Shown: positions 1 through 14,200, counted from the stretch's first letter. The stretch: 64,000 nt of DNA from Parapristionchus giblindavisi (GCA_943737045.1 CALSFV010000104.1:124001-188000); one strand, 5' to 3'. Numbers and translations: made by a program. Notes: generated by a model from the letters alone, not told the origin.

Positions 1-321
1 CGACATGACCTGAAGTGTGTCTCATTAAGAATTTTTTCCTCTTTCATATAGTATATTACTCGATAAGTATCATTGACAATTAGACTTGTAACGAATTATT
101 TTGTACCAAAAACAGAGAGAATTGAAAGATAAATTTACATATTGGCCGTACTGACCACTTTGAAATAGTTTATCTTATTCAGAATTTTTCGCTCTTTCAT
201 TTGGTATATGACACGATAGGTTTCATTTTCATTTTCATATTTCTCAAGTTATCTTGATCATATCAGAGTAAAAGCTACTTTTGTACTTCGGTCATTATAG
301 CAGCAGTAAAATATCACAGCT

Positions 322-642
322 CGACATGACCTGAAGTGTGTCTCATTCAGAATTTTTTCCTCTTTCATATAGTATATTACTCGATAAGTATCATTGACAA
401 TTAGACTTGTAACGAATTATTTTGTACCAAAAACAGAGAGTATTGAAAGATAAATTTACATATTGGCCGTACTGACCACTTTGAAATAGTCTATATTATT
501 CAGAATTTTTCGCTCTTTCATTTGGTATATGACACGATAGGTTTCATTTTCATTTTCATATTTCTCAAGTTATCTTGATCATATCAGAGTAAAAGCTACT
601 TTTGTACTTCGGTCATTATAGCAGCAGTAAAATATCACAGCT
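322..642. repeat. Exemplar full satellite monomer (321 bp, A+B dimer)
   Basis: Representative full unit. By hand count about 99 of 321 bases are G or C (31%). It contains ATTCAGAATTTTT twice, at 345 and 498, 153 bp apart, each followed by a CTCTTTCAT-like stretch. The two following segments align loosely along their length (for example TATTACTCGATAAGTATCATT against TATGACACGATAGGTTTCATT), so the unit is an ancient dimer whose halves have diverged. There are 166 units of this class in the window, counting the one split by the insertion. Exceptions are 319-320 bp through small deletions and one 367-bp unit at 62047. Confidence 0.95.
345..497. repeat. Half-monomer A (153 bp), exemplar
   Basis: First half of the dimeric unit, from ATTCAGAATTTTTTCC to the base before the second ATTCAG. 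Recognisable by TATATTACTCGATAAG, by GTACCAAAAACAGAGAG and by TTGGCCGTACTGACC. This is the half that is missing from all short units. Diagnostic variants fall here: CACATAG for CATATAG, GCATATT for GTATATT, TTATATT, AAGCATC for AAGTATC, and ACCTAAAAC for ACCAAAAAC. The palindromic insertion at 56239 also lies in an A half, 49 bp into its unit. Confidence 0.93.
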
Positions 643-665
643 CGACATGACCTGAAGTGTGTCTC
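498..665. repeat. Half-monomer B (168 bp), exemplar
   Basis: Second half, from ATTCAGAATTTTTCGC through the next unit's CGACATGACCTGAAG, ending where the next ATTCAG begins. It includes a short internal run of TTTTCA repeats and the segment GATCATATCAGAGTAAAAG. B can stand alone as a repeat unit: wherever a short unit occurs, two B halves follow each other directly. Diagnostic variants here include GTAAAGC (1-bp deletion), TTCATTTTTAT, TTCACTTTC, CTTCTGTC, CTTCGTTC, GCAGGAAAATATTAC and GAAGTGAGTC. Confidence 0.93.
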
Positions 666-809
666 ATTCAGAATTTTTCGCTCTTTCATTTGGTATATGA
701 CACGATAGGTTTCATTTTCATTTTCATATTTCTCAAGTTATCTTGATCATATCAGAGTAAAGCTACTTTTGTACTTCGGTCATTATAGCAGCAGTAAAAT
801 ATCACAGCG
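643..809. repeat. Exemplar short satellite unit (B only), with positions of all 51
   Basis: Short unit in which CTCATTCAGAATTTTT runs straight into the B-type CGCTCTTTCATTTGG, so the A half is absent. The 51 short units start at 643, 2735, 3865, 5958, 7088, 9180, 10632, 13045, 14497, 15307, 15794, 16603, 17413, 18542, 19352, 20160, 21932, 23063, 24193, 25324, 25492, 25981, 27112, 28564, 29374, 29863, 30352, 32125, 32293, 34066, 35196, 36969, 38100, 39231, 40041, 40209, 40698, 41187, 42639, 43128, 43617, 45390, 46521, 47331, 48462, 49591, 50399, 54096, 60748, 61237 and 62414. Nine are 167 bp because of GTAAAGC; the rest are 168 bp. Two short units are adjacent at 25324/25492, 32125/32293 and 40041/40209. 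Confidence 0.95.
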
Positions 810-2734
810 CGACATGACCTGAAGTGTGTCTCATTGAGAATTTTTTCCTCTTTCATATAGTATATTACTCGATAAGTATCATTGACAATTAGACTTGTAA
901 CGAATTATTTTGTACCAAAAACAGAGAGAATTGAAAGATAAATTTACATATTGGCCGTACTGACCACTTTGAAATAGTTTATCTTATTCAGAATTTTTCG
1001 CTCTTTCATTTGGTATATGACACGATAGGTTTCATTTTCATTTTTATATTTCTCAAGTTATCTTGATCATATCAGAGTAAAAGCTACTTTTGTACTTCGG
1101 TCATTATAGCAGCAGTAAAATATCACAGCTCGACATGACCTGAAGTGTGTCTCATTCAGAATTTTTTCCTCTTTCATATAGTATATTACTCGATAAGTAT
1201 CATTGACAATTAGACTTGTAACGAATTATTTTGTACCAAAAACAGAGAGTATTGAAAGATAAATTTACATATTGGCCGTACTGACCACTTGAAATAGTCT
1301 ATATTATTCAGAATTTTTCGCTCTTTCATTTGGTATATGACACGATAGGTTTCATTTTCATTTTCATATTTCTCAAGTTATCTTGATCATATCAGAGTAA
1401 AAGCTACTTTTGTACTTCGGTCATTATAGCAGCAGTAAAATATCACAGCTCGACATGACCTGAAGTGTGTCTCATTCAGAATGTTTTCCTCTTTCATATA
1501 GTATATTACTCGATAAGTATCATTGACAATTAGACTTGTAACGAATTATTTTGTACCAAAAACAGAGAGTATTGAAAGATAAATTTACATATTGGCCGTA
1601 CTGACCACTTTGAAATAGTTTATCTTATTCAGAATTTTTCGCTCTTTCATTTGGTATATGACACGATAGGTTTCATTTTCATTTTCATATTTCTCAAGTT
1701 ATCTTGATCATATCAGAGTAAAAGCTACTTTTGTACTTCGGTCATTATAGCAGCAGTAAAATATCACAGCTCGACATGACCTGAAGTGTGTCTCATTCAG
1801 ATTTTTTTCCTCTTTCACATAGTATATTACTCGATAAGTATCATTGACAATTAGACTTGTAACGAATTATTTTGTACCAAAAACAGAGAGTATTGAAAGA
1901 TAAATTTACATATTGGCCGTACTGACCACTTTGAAATAGTCTATATTATTCAGAATTTTTCGCTCTTTCATTTGGTATATGACACGATAGGTTTCATTTT
2001 CATTTTCATATTTCTCAAGTTATCTTGATCATATCAGAGTAAAAGCTACTTTTGTACTTCGGTCATTATAGCAGCAGTAAAATATCACAGCTCGACATGA
2101 CCTGAAGTGTGTCTCATTCAGAATGTTTTCCTCTTTCATATAGTATATTACTCGATAAGTATCATTGACAATTAGACTTGTAACGAATTATTTTGTACCA
2201 AAAACAGAGAGTATTGAAAGATAAATTTACATATTGGCCGTACTGACCACTTTGAAATAGTCTATATTAATCAGAATTTTTCGCTCTTTCATTTGGTATA
2301 TGACACGATAGGTTTCATTTTCATTTTCATATTTCTCAAGTTATCTTGATCATATCAGAGTAAAAGCTACTTTTGTACTTCGGTCATTATAGCAGCAGTA
2401 AAATATCACAGCTCGACATGACCTGAAGTGTGTCTCATTCAGAATGTTTTCCTCTTTCATATAGTATATTACTCGATAAGTATCATTGACAATTAGACTT
2501 GTAACGAATTATTTTGTACCAAAAACAGAGAGTATTGAAAGATAAATTTACATATTGGCCGTACTGACCACTTTGAAATAGTCTATATTATTCAGAATTT
2601 TTCGCTCTTTCATTTGGTATATGACACGATAGGTTTCATTTTCTTTTTCATATTTCTCAAGTTATCTTGATCATATCAGAGTAAAAGCTACTTTTGTACT
2701 TCGGTCATTATAGCAGCAGTAAAATATCACAGCT

Positions 2735-4994
2735 CGACATGACCTGAAGTGTGTCTCATTCAGAATTTTTCGCTCTTTCATTTGGTATATGACACGATAG
2801 GTTTCATTTTCATTTTCATATTTCTCAAGTTATCTTGATCATATCAGAGTAAAGCTACTTTTGTACTTCGGTCATTATAGCAGCAGTAAAATATCACAGC
2901 TCGACATGACCTGAAGTGTGTCTCATTGAGAATTTTTTCCTCTTTCATATAGTATATTACTCGATAAGTATCATTGACAATTAGACTTGTAACGAATTAT
3001 TTTGTACCAAAAACAGAGAGTATTGAAAGATAAATTTACATATTGGCCGTACTGACCACTTTGAAATAGTTTATCTTATTCAGAATTTTTCGCTCTTTCA
3101 TTTGGTATATGACACGATAGGTTTCATTTTCATTTTTATATTTCTCAAGTTATCTTGATCATATCAGAGTAAAAGCTACTTTTGTACTTCGGTCATTATA
3201 GCAGCAGTAAAATATCACAGCTCGACATGACCTGAAGTGTGTCTCATTCAGAATTTTTTCCTCTTTCATATAGTATATTACTCGATAAGTATCATTGACA
3301 ATTAGACTTGTAACGAATTATTTTGTACCAAAAACAGAGAGTATTGAAAGATAAATTTACATATTGGCCGTACTGACCACTTTGAAATAGTTTATCTTAT
3401 TCAGAATTTTTCGCTCTTTCATTTGGTATATGACACGATAGGTTTCATTTTCATTTTCATATTTCTCAAGTTATCTTGATCATATCAGAGTAAAAGCTAC
3501 TTTTGTACTTCGGTCATTATAGCAGCAGTAAAATATCACAGCTCGACATGACCTGAAGTGTGTCTCATTGAGAATTTTTTCCTCTTTCATATAGTATATT
3601 ACTCGATAAGTATCATTGACAATTAGACTTGTAACGAATTATTTTGTACCAAAAACAGAGAGTATTGAAAGATAAATTTACATATTGGCCGTACTGACCA
3701 CTTTGAAATAGTTTATCTTATTCAGAATTTTTCGCTCTTTCATTTGGTATATGACACGATAGGTTTCATTTTCATTTTCATATTTCTCAAGTTATCTTGA
3801 TCATATCAGAGTAAAAGCTACTTTTGTACTTCGGTCATTATAGCAGCAGTAAAATATCACAGCTCGAGATGACCTGAAGTGTGTCTCATTCAGAATTTTT
3901 CGCTCTTTCATTTGGTATATGACACGATAGGTTTCATTTTCATTTTCATATTTCTCAAGTTATCTTGATCATATCAGAGTAAAGCTACTTTTGTACTTCG
4001 GTCATTATAGCAGCAGTAAAATATCACAGCTCGACATGACCTGAAGTGTGTCTCATTGAGAATTTTTTCCTCTTTCATATAGTATATTACTCGATAAGTA
4101 TCATTGACAATTAGACTTGTAACGAATTATTTTGTACCAAAAACAGAGAGTATTGAAAGATAAATTTACATATTGGCCGTACTGACCACTTTGAAATAGT
4201 TTATCTTATTCAGAATTTTTCGCTCTTTCATTTGGTATATGACACGATAGGTTTCATTTTCATTTTTATATTTCTCAAGTTATCTTGATCATATCAGAGT
4301 AAAAGCTACTTTTGTACTTCGGTCATTATAGCAGCAGTAAAATATCACAGCTCGACATGTCCTGAAGTGTGTCTCATTCAGAATTTTTTCCTCTTTCATA
4401 TAGTATATTACTCGATAAGTATCATTGACAATTAGACTTGTAACGAATTATTTTGTACCAAAAACAGAGAGTATTGAAAGATAAATTTACATATTGGCCG
4501 TACTGACCACTTTGAAATAGTTTATCTTATTCAGAATTTTTCGCTCTTTCATTTGGTATATGACACGATAGGTTTCATTTTCATTTTCATATTTCTCAAG
4601 TTATCTTGATCATATCAGAGTAAAAGCTACTTTTGTACTTCGGTCATTATAGCAGCAGTAAAATATCACAGCTCGACATGACCTGAAGTGTGTCTCATTG
4701 AGAATTTTTTCCTCTTTCATATAGTATATTACTCGATAAGTATCATTGACAATTAGACTTGTAACGAATTATTTTGTACCAAAAACAGAGAGTATTGAAA
4801 GATAAATTTACATATTGGCCGTACTGACCACTTTGAAATAGTCTATATTATTCAGAATTTTTCGCTCTTTCATTTGGTATATGACACGATAGGTTTCATT
4901 TTCATTTTCATATTTCTCAAGTTATCTTGATCATATCAGAGTAAAAGCTACTTTTGTACTTCGGTCATTATAGCAGCAGTAAAATATCACAGCT
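2735..4994. repeat. Higher-order repeat, two 1130-bp copies (short + 3 full)
   Basis: Copies at 2735-3864 and 3865-4994. Each is one 167-bp short unit with GTAAAGC followed by three full units, the first carrying CATTGAG and TTCATTTTTATATTT, the second CATTCAG, the third CATTGAG. Private changes are CGAGATG at 3865 and CATGTCC in the unit at 4353. The third units differ (TTTATCTTATT against TCTATATTATT), so the copies are not exact. Confidence 0.85.
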
Positions 4995-5957
4995 CGACAT
5001 GACCTGAAGTGTGTCTCATTCAGAATTTTTTCCTCTTTCATATAGTATATTACTCGATAAGTATCATTGACAATTAGACTTGTAACGAATTATTTTGTAC
5101 CAAAAACAGAGAGTATTGAAAGATAAATTTACATATTGGCCGTACTGACCACTTTGAAATAGTTTATCTTATTCAGAATTTTTCGCTCTTTCATTTGGTA
5201 TATGACACGATAGGTTTCATTTTCATTTTCATATTTCTCAAGTTATCTTGATCATATCAGAGTAAAAGCTACTTTTGTACTTCGGTCATTATAGCAGCAG
5301 TAAAATATCACAGCTCGACATGACCTGAAGTGTGTCTCATTGAGAATTTTTTCCTCTTTCATATAGTATATTACTCGATAAGTATCATTGACAATTAGAC
5401 TTGTAACGAATTATTTTGTACCAAAAACAGAGAGTATTGAAAGATAAATTTACATATTGGCCGTACTGACCACTTTGAAATAGTCTATATTATTCAGAAT
5501 TTTTCGCTCTTTCATTTGGTATATGACACGATAGGTTTCATTTTCATTTTCATATTTCTCAAGTTATCTTGATCATATCAGAGTAAAAGCTACTTTTGTA
5601 CTTCGGTCATTATAGCAGCAGTAAAATATCACAGCTCGACATGACCTGAAGTGTCTCTCATTCAGAATTTTTTCCTCTTTCATATAGTATATTACTCGAT
5701 AAGTATCATTGACAATTAGACTTGTAACGAATTATTTTGTACCAAAAACAGAGAGTATTGAAAGATAAATTTACATATTGGCCGTACTGACCACTTTGAA
5801 ATAGTTTATCTTATTCAGAATTTTTCGCTCTTTCATTTGGTATATGACACGATAGGTTTCATTTTCATTTTCATATTTCTCAAGTTATCTTGATCATATC
5901 AGAGTAAAAGCTACTTTTGTACTTCGGTCATTATAGCAGCAGTAAAATATCACAGCT

Positions 5958-8217
5958 CGACATGACCTGAAGTGTGTCTCATTCAGAATTTTTCGCTCTT
6001 TCATTTGGTATATGACACGATAGGTTTCATTTTCATTTTCATATTTCTCAAGTTATCTTGATCATATCAGAGTAAAGCTACTTTTGTACTTCGGTCATTA
6101 TAGCAGCAGTAAAATATCACAGCTCGACATGACCTGAAGTGTGTCTCATTGAGAATTTTTTCCTCTTTCATATAGTATATTACTCGATAAGTATCATTGA
6201 CAATTAGACTTGTAACGAATTATTTTGTACCAAAAACAGAGAGTATTGAAAGATAAATTTACATATTGGCCGTACTGACCACTTTGAAATAGTTTATCTT
6301 ATTCAGAATTTTTCGCTCTTTCATTTGGTATATGACACGATAGGTTTCATTTTCATTTTTATATTTCTCAAGTTATCTTGATCATATCAGAGTAAAAGCT
6401 ACTTTTGTACTTCGGTCATTATAGCAGCAGTAAAATATCACAGCTCGACATGACCTGAAGTGTGTCTCATTCAGAATTTTTTCCTCTTTCATATAGTATA
6501 TTACTCGATAAGTATCATTGACAATTAGACTTGTAACGAATTATTTTGTACCAAAAACAGAGAGTATTGAAAGATAAATTTACATATTGGCCGTACTGAC
6601 CACTTTGAAATAGTCTATATTATTCAGAATTTTTCGCTCTTTCATTTGGTATATGACACGATAGGTTTCATTTTCATTTTCATATTTCTCAAGTTATCTT
6701 GATCATATCAGAGTAAAAGCTACTTTTGTACTTCGGTCATTATAGCAGCAGTAAAATATCACAGCTCGACATGACCTGAAGTGTCTCTCATTCAGAATTT
6801 TTTCCTCTTTCATATAGTATATTACTCGATAAGTATCATTGACAATTAGACTTGTAACGAATTATTTTGTACCAAAAACAGAGAGTATTGAAAGATAAAT
6901 TTACATATTGGCCGTACTGACCACTTTGAAATAGTCTATATTATTCAGAATTTTTCGCTCTTTCATTTGGTATATGACACGATAGGTTTCATTTTCATTT
7001 TCATATTTCTCAAGTTATCTTGATCATATCAGAGTAAAAGCTACTTTTGTACTTCGGTCATTATAGCAGCAGTAAAATATCACAGCTCGACATGACCTGA
7101 AGTGTGTCTCATTCAGAATTTTTCGCTCTTTCATTTGGTATATGACACGATAGGTTTCATTTTCATTTTCATATTTCTCAAGTTATCTTGATCATATCAG
7201 AGTAAAGCTACTTTTGTACTTCGGTCATTATAGCAGCAGTAAAATATCACAGCTCGACATGACCTGAAGTGTGTCTCATTGAGAATTTTTTCCTCTTTCA
7301 TATAGTATATTACTCGATAAGTATCATTGACAATTAGACTTGTAACGAATTATTTTGTACCAAAAACAGAGAGTATTGAAAGATAAATTTACATATTGGC
7401 CGTACTGACCACTTTGAAATAGTTTATCTTATTCAGAATTTTTCGCTCTTTCATTTGGTATATGACACGATAGGTTTCATTTTCATTTTTATATTTCTCA
7501 AGTTATCTTGATCATATCAGAGTAAAAGCTACTTTTGTACTTCGGTCATTATAGCAGCAGTAAAATATCACAGCTCGACATGACCTGAAGTGTGTCTCAT
7601 TCAGAATTTTTTCCTCTTTCATATAGTATATTACTCGATAAGTATCATTGACAATTAGACTTGTAACGAATTATTTTGTACCAAAAACAGAGAGTATTGA
7701 AAGATAAATTTACATATTGGCCGTACTGACCACTTTGAAATAGTCTATATTATTCAGAATTTTTCGCTCTTTCATTTGGTATATGACACGATAGGTTTCA
7801 TTTTCATTTTCATATTTCTCAAGTTATCTTGATCATATCAGAGTAAAAGCTACTTTTGTACTTCGGTCATTATAGCAGCAGTAAAATATCACAGCTCGAC
7901 ATGACCTGAAGTGTCTCTCATTCAGAATTTTTTCCTCTTTCATATAGTATATTACTCGATAAGTATCATTGACAATTAGACTTGTAACGAATTATTTTGT
8001 ACCAAAAACAGAGAGTATTGAAAGATAAATTTACATATTGGCCGTACTGACCACTTTGAAATAGTCTATATTATTCAGAATTTTTCGCTCTTTCATTTGG
8101 TATATGACACGATAGGTTTCATTTTCATTTTCATATTTCTCAAGTTATCTTGATCATATCAGAGTAAAAGCTACTTTTGTACTTCGGTCATTATAGCAGC
8201 AGTAAAATATCACAGCT
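5958..8217. repeat. Higher-order repeat, two 1130-bp copies with GTCTCTC
   Basis: Copies at 5958-7087 and 7088-8217. Each is a GTAAAGC short unit, then a full unit with CATTGAG and TTCATTTTTATATTT, a full unit with CATTCAG and TCTATATTATT, and a full unit starting with the GTGTCTCTC variant. The marker order is the same in both and I saw no differences by eye, which suggests a recent tandem duplication. Confidence 0.88.
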
Positions 8218-11200
8218 CGACATGACCTGAAGTGTGTCTCATTCAGAATTTTTTCCTCTTTCATATGTATATTACTCGATAAGTATCATTGACAATTAGA
8301 CTTGTAACGAATTATTTTGTACCAAAAACAGAGAGTATTGAAAGATAAATTTACATATTGGCCGTACTGACCACTTTGAAATAGTTTATCTTATTCAGAA
8401 TTTTTCGCTCTTTCATTTGGTATATGACACGATAGGTTTCATTTTCATTTTCATATTTCTCAAGTTATCTTGATCATATCAGAGTAAAAGCTACTTTTGT
8501 ACTTCGGTCATTATAGCAGCAGTAAAATATCACAGCTCGACATGACCTGAAGTGTGTCTCATTGAGAATTTTTTCCTCTTTCATATAGTATATTACTCGA
8601 TAAGTATCATTGACAATTAGACTTGTAACGAATTATTTTGTACCAAAAACAGAGAGTATTGAAAGATAAATTTACATATTGGCCGTACTGACCACTTTGA
8701 AATAGTCTATATTATTCAGAATTTTTCGCTCTTTCATTTGGTATATGACACGATAGGTTTCATTTTCATTTTCATATTTCTCAAGTTATCTTGATCATAT
8801 CAGAGTAAAAGCTACTTTTGTACTTCGGTCATTATAGCAGCAGTAAAATATCACAGCTCGACATGACCTGAAGTGTCTCTCATTCAGAATTTTTTCCTCT
8901 TTCATATAGTATATTACTCGATAAGTATCATTGACAATTAGACTTGTAACGAATTATTTTGTACCAAAAACAGAGAGTATTGAAAGATAAATTTACATAT
9001 TGGCCGTACTGACCACTTTGAAATAGTCTATATTATTCAGAATTTTTCGCTCTTTCATTTGGTATATGACACGATAGGTTTCATTTTCATTTTCATATTT
9101 CTCAAGTTATCTTGATCATATCAGAGTAAAAGCTACTTTTGTACTTCGGTCATTATAGCAGCAGTAAAATATCACAGCTCGACATGACCTGAAGTGTGTC
9201 TCATTCAGAATTTTTCGCTCTTTCATTTGGTATATGACACGATAGGTTTCATTTTCATTTTCATATTTCTCAAGTTATCTTGATCATATCAGAGTAAAAG
9301 CTACTTTTGTACTTCGGTCATTATAGCAGCAGTAAAATATCACAGCTCGACATGACCTGAAGTGTCTCTCATTCAGAATTTTTTCCTCTTTCATATAGTA
9401 TATTACTCGATAAGTATCATTGACAATTAGACTTGTAACGAATTATTTTGTACCAAAAACAGAGAGTATTGAAAGATAAATTTACATATTGGCCGTACTG
9501 ACCACTTTGAAATAGTCTATATTATTCAGAATTTTTCGCTCTTTCATTTGGTATATGACACGATAGGTTTCATTTTCATTTTCATATTTCTCAAGTTATC
9601 TTGATCATATCAGAGTAAAAGCTACTTTTGTACTTCGGTCATTATAGCAGCAGTAAAATATCACAGCTCGACATGACCTGAAGTGTGTCTCATTCAGAAT
9701 TTTTTCCTCTTTCATATAGTATATTACTCGATAAGTATCATTGACAATTAGACTTGTAACGAATTATTTTGTACCAAAAACAGAGAGTATTGAAAGATAA
9801 ATTTACATATTGGCCGTACTGACCACTTTGAAATAGTTTATCTTATTCAGAATTTTTCGCTCTTTCATTTGGTATATGACACGATAGGTTTCATTTTCAT
9901 TTTCATATTTCTCAAGTTATCTTGATCATATCAGAGTAAAAGCTACTTTTGTACTTCGGTCATTATAGCAGCAGTAAAATATCACAGCTCGACATGACCT
10001 GAAGTGTGTCTCATTGAGAATTTTTTCCTCTTTCATATAGTATATTACTCGATAAGTATCATTGACAATTAGACTTGTAACGAATTATTTTGTACCAAAA
10101 ACAGAGAGTATTGAAAGATAAATTTACATATTGGCCGTACTGACCACTTTGAAATAGTCTATATTATTCAGAATTTTTCGCTCTTTCATTTGGTATATGA
10201 CACGATAGGTTTCATTTTCATTTTCATATTTCTCAAGTTATCTTGATCATATCAGAGTAAAAGCTACTTTTGTACTTCGGTCATTATAGCAGCAGTAAAA
10301 TAACACAGCTCGACATGACCTGAAGTGTCTCTCATTCAGAATTTTTTCCTCTTTCATATAGTATATTACTCGATAAGTATCATTGACAATTAGACTTGTA
10401 ACGAATTATTTTGTACCAAAAACAGAGAGTATTGAAAGATAAATTTACATATTGGCCGTACTGACCACTTTGAAATAGTCTATATTATTCAGAATTTTTC
10501 GCTCTTTCATTTGGTATATGACACGATAGGTTTCATTTTCATTTTCATATTTCTCAAGTTATCTTGATCATATCAGAGTAAAAGCTACTTTTGTACTTCG
10601 GTCATTATAGCAGCAGTAAAATATCACAGCTCGACATGACCTGAAGTGTGTCTCATTCAGAATTTTTCGCTCTTTCATTTGGTATATGACACGATAGGTT
10701 TCATTTTCATTTTCATATTTCTCAAGTTATCTTGATCATATCAGAGTAAAGCTACTTTTGTACTTCGGTCATTATAGCAGCAGTAAAATATCACAGCTCG
10801 ACATGACCTGAAGTGTGTCTCATTGAGAATTTTTTCCTCTTTCATATAGTATATTACTCGATAAGTATCATTGACAATTAGACTTGTAACGAATTATTTT
10901 GTACCAAAAACAGAGAGTATTGAAAGATAAATTTACATATTGGCCGTACTGACCACTTTGAAATAGTTTATCTTATTCAGAATTTTTCGCTCTTTCATTT
11001 GGTATATGACACGATAGGTTTCATTTTCATTTTTATATTTCTCAAGTTATCTTGATCATATCAGAGTAAAAGCTACTTTTATACTTCGGTCATTATAGCA
11101 GCAGTAAAATATCACAGCTCGACATGACCTGAAGTGTGTCTCATTCAGAATTTTTTCCTCTTTCATATAGTATATTACTCGATAAGTATCATTGACAATT

Positions 11201-14200
11201 AGACTTGTAACGAATTATTTTGTACCAAAAACAGAGAGTATTGAAAGATAAATTTACATATTGGCCGTACTGACCACTTTGAAATAGTTTATCTTATTCA
11301 GAATTTTTCGCTCTTTCATTTGGTATATGACACGATAGGTTTCATTTTCATTTTCATATTTCTCAAGTTATCTTGATCATATCAGAGTAAAAGCTACTTT
11401 TGTACTTCGGTCATTATAGCAGCAGTAAAATATCACAGCTCGACATGACCTGAAGTGTGTCTCATTGAGAATTTTTTCCTCTTTCATATAGTATATTACT
11501 CGATAAGTATCATTGACAATTAGACTTGTAACGAATTATTTTGTACCAAAAACAGAGAGTATTGAAAGATAAATTTACATATTGGCCGTACTGACCACTT
11601 TGAAATAGTCTATATTATTCAGAATTTTTCGCTCTTTCATTTGGTATATGACACGATAGGTTTCATTTTCATTTTCATATTTCTCAAGTTATCTTGATCA
11701 TATCAGAGTAAAAGCTACTTTTGTACTTCGGTCATTATAGCAGCAGTAAAATATCACAGCTCGACATGACCTGAAGTGTCTCTCATTCAGAATTTTTTCC
11801 TCTTTCATATAGTATATTACTCGATAAGTATCATTGACAATTAGACTTGTAACGAATTATTTTGTACCAAAAACAGAGAGTATTGAAAGATAAATTTACA
11901 TATTGGCCGTACTGACCACTTTGAAATAGTTTATCTTATTCAGAATTTTTCGCTCTTTCATTTGGTATATGACACGATAGGTTTCATTTTCATTTTCATA
12001 TTTCTCAAGTTATCTTGATCATATCAGAGTAAAAGCTACTTTTGTACTTCGGTCATTATAGCAGCAGTAAAATATCACAGCTCGACATGACCTGAAGTGT
12101 GTCTCATTCAGAATTTTTTCCTCTTTCATATAGTATATTACTCGATAAGTATCATTGACAATTAGACTTGTAACGAATTATTTTGTACCAAAAACAGAGA
12201 GTATTGAAAGATAAATTTACATATTGGCCGTACTGACCACTTTGAAATAGTCTATATTATTCAGAATTTTTCGCTCTTTCATTTGGTATATGACACGATA
12301 GGTTTCATTTTCATTTTCATATTTCTCAAGTTATCTTGATCATATCAGAGTAAAGCTACTTTTGTACTTCGGTCATTATAGCAGCAGTAAAATATCACAG
12401 CTCGACATGACCTGAAGTGTGTCTCATTGAGAATTTTTTCCTCTTTCATATAGTATATTACTCGATAAGTATCATTGACAATTAGACTTGTAACGAATTA
12501 TTTTGTACCAAAAACAGAGAGTATTGAAAGATAAATTTACATATTGGCCGTACTGACCACTTTGAAATAGTTTATCTTATTCAGAATTTTTCGCTCTTTC
12601 ATTTGGTATATGACACGATAGGTTTCATTTTCATTTTTATATTTCTCAAGTTATCTTGATCATATCAGAGTAAAAGCTACTTTTGTACTTCGGTCATTAT
12701 AGCAGCAGTAAAATATCACAGCTCGACATGACCTGAAGTGTGTCTCATTGAGAATTTTTTCCTCTTTCATATAGTATATTACTCGATAAGTATCATTGAC
12801 AATTAGACTTGTAACGAATTATTTTGTACCAAAAACAGAGAGTATTGAAAGATAAATTTACATATTGGCCGTACTGACCACTTTGAAATAGTCTATATTA
12901 TTCAGAATTTTTCGCTCTTTCATTTGGTATATGACACGATAGGTTTCATTTTCATTTTCATATTTCTCAAGTTATCTTGATCATATCAGAGTAAAAGCTA
13001 CTTTTGTACTTCGGTCATTATAGCAGCAGTAAAATATCACAGCTCGACATGACCTGAAGTGTGTCTCATTCAAAATTTTTCGCTCTTTCATTTGGTATAT
13101 GACACGATAGGTTTCATTTTCATTTTCAAATTTCTCAAGTTATCTTGATCATATCAGAGTAAAAGCTACTTTTGTACTTCGGTCATTATAGCAGCAGTAA
13201 AATATCACAGCTCGACATGACCTGAAGTGTGTCTCATTGAGAATTTTTTCCTCTTTCATATATTATATTACTCGATAAGTATCATTGACAATTAGACTTG
13301 TAACGAATTATTTTGTACCAAAAACAGAGAGTATTGAAAGATAAATTTACATATTGGCCGTACTGACCACTTTGAAATAGTTTATCTTATTCAGAATTTT
13401 TCGCTCTTTCATTTGGTATATGACACGATAGGTTTCATTTTCATTTTCATATTTCTCAAGTTATCTTGATCATATCAGAGTAAAAGCTACTTTTGTACTT
13501 CTGTCATTATAGCAGCAGTAAAATATCACAGCTCGACATGACCTGAAGTGTGTCTCATTCAGAATTTTTTCCTCTTTCATATAGTATATTACTCGATAAG
13601 TATCATTGACAATTAGACTTGTAACGAATTATTTTGTACCAAAAACAGAGAGTATTGAAAGATAAATTTACATATTGGCCGTACTGACCACTTTGAAATA
13701 GTTTATCTTATTCAGAATTTTTCGCTCTTTCATTTGGTATATGACACGATAGGTTTCATTTTCATTTTCATATTTCTCAAGTTATCTTGATCATATCAGA
13801 GTAAAAGCTACTTTTGTACTTCGGTCATTATAGCAGCAGTAAAATATCACAGCTCGACATGACCTGAAGTGTGTCTCATTGAGAATTTTTTCCTCTTTCA
13901 TATATTATATTACTCGATAAGTATCATTGACAATTAGACTTGTAACGAATTATTTTGTACCAAAAACAGAGAGTATTGAAAGATAAATTTACATATTGGC
14001 CGTACTGACCACTTTGAAATAGTTTATCTTATTCAGAATTTTTCGCTCTTTCATTTGGTATATGACACGATAGGTTTCATTTTCATTTTCATATTTCTCA
14101 AGTTATCTTGATCATATCAGAGTAAAAGCTACTTTTGTACTTCTGTCATTATAGCAGCAGTAAAATATCACAGCTCGACATGACCTGAAGTGTGTCTCAT

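Larger units (their letters stand above)
1..13044. repeat. Satellite variant neighbourhood 1
   Basis: Units here share variants rare elsewhere: GTGTCTCTC for GTGTGTCTC (units at 5637, 6767, 7897, 8859, 9348, 10311, 11762), TTCATTTTTATATTT (810, 2902, 4032, 6125, 7255, 10799, 12403) and the 1-bp deletion GTAAAGC (643, 2735, 3865, 5958, 7088, 10632, and the full unit at 12083). A CAGATT/CACATAG unit typical of neighbourhood 3 sits at 1772, so exchange between neighbourhoods has occurred. The first unit has a private CATTAAG where others have CATTCAG or CATTGAG. Boundaries are approximate. Confidence 0.75.

Noticed and set aside
322..642. CENP-B box in the satellite monomer
   Set aside because: No stretch resembling the mammalian CENP-B box (TTCG....A..CGGG) was found; TTCG occurs only in CTTCGGTC without the remaining bases.
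322..642. Telomeric or simple-sequence repeat
   Set aside because: Apart from the short TTTTCA run in each B half there is no telomere-like or microsatellite tract.
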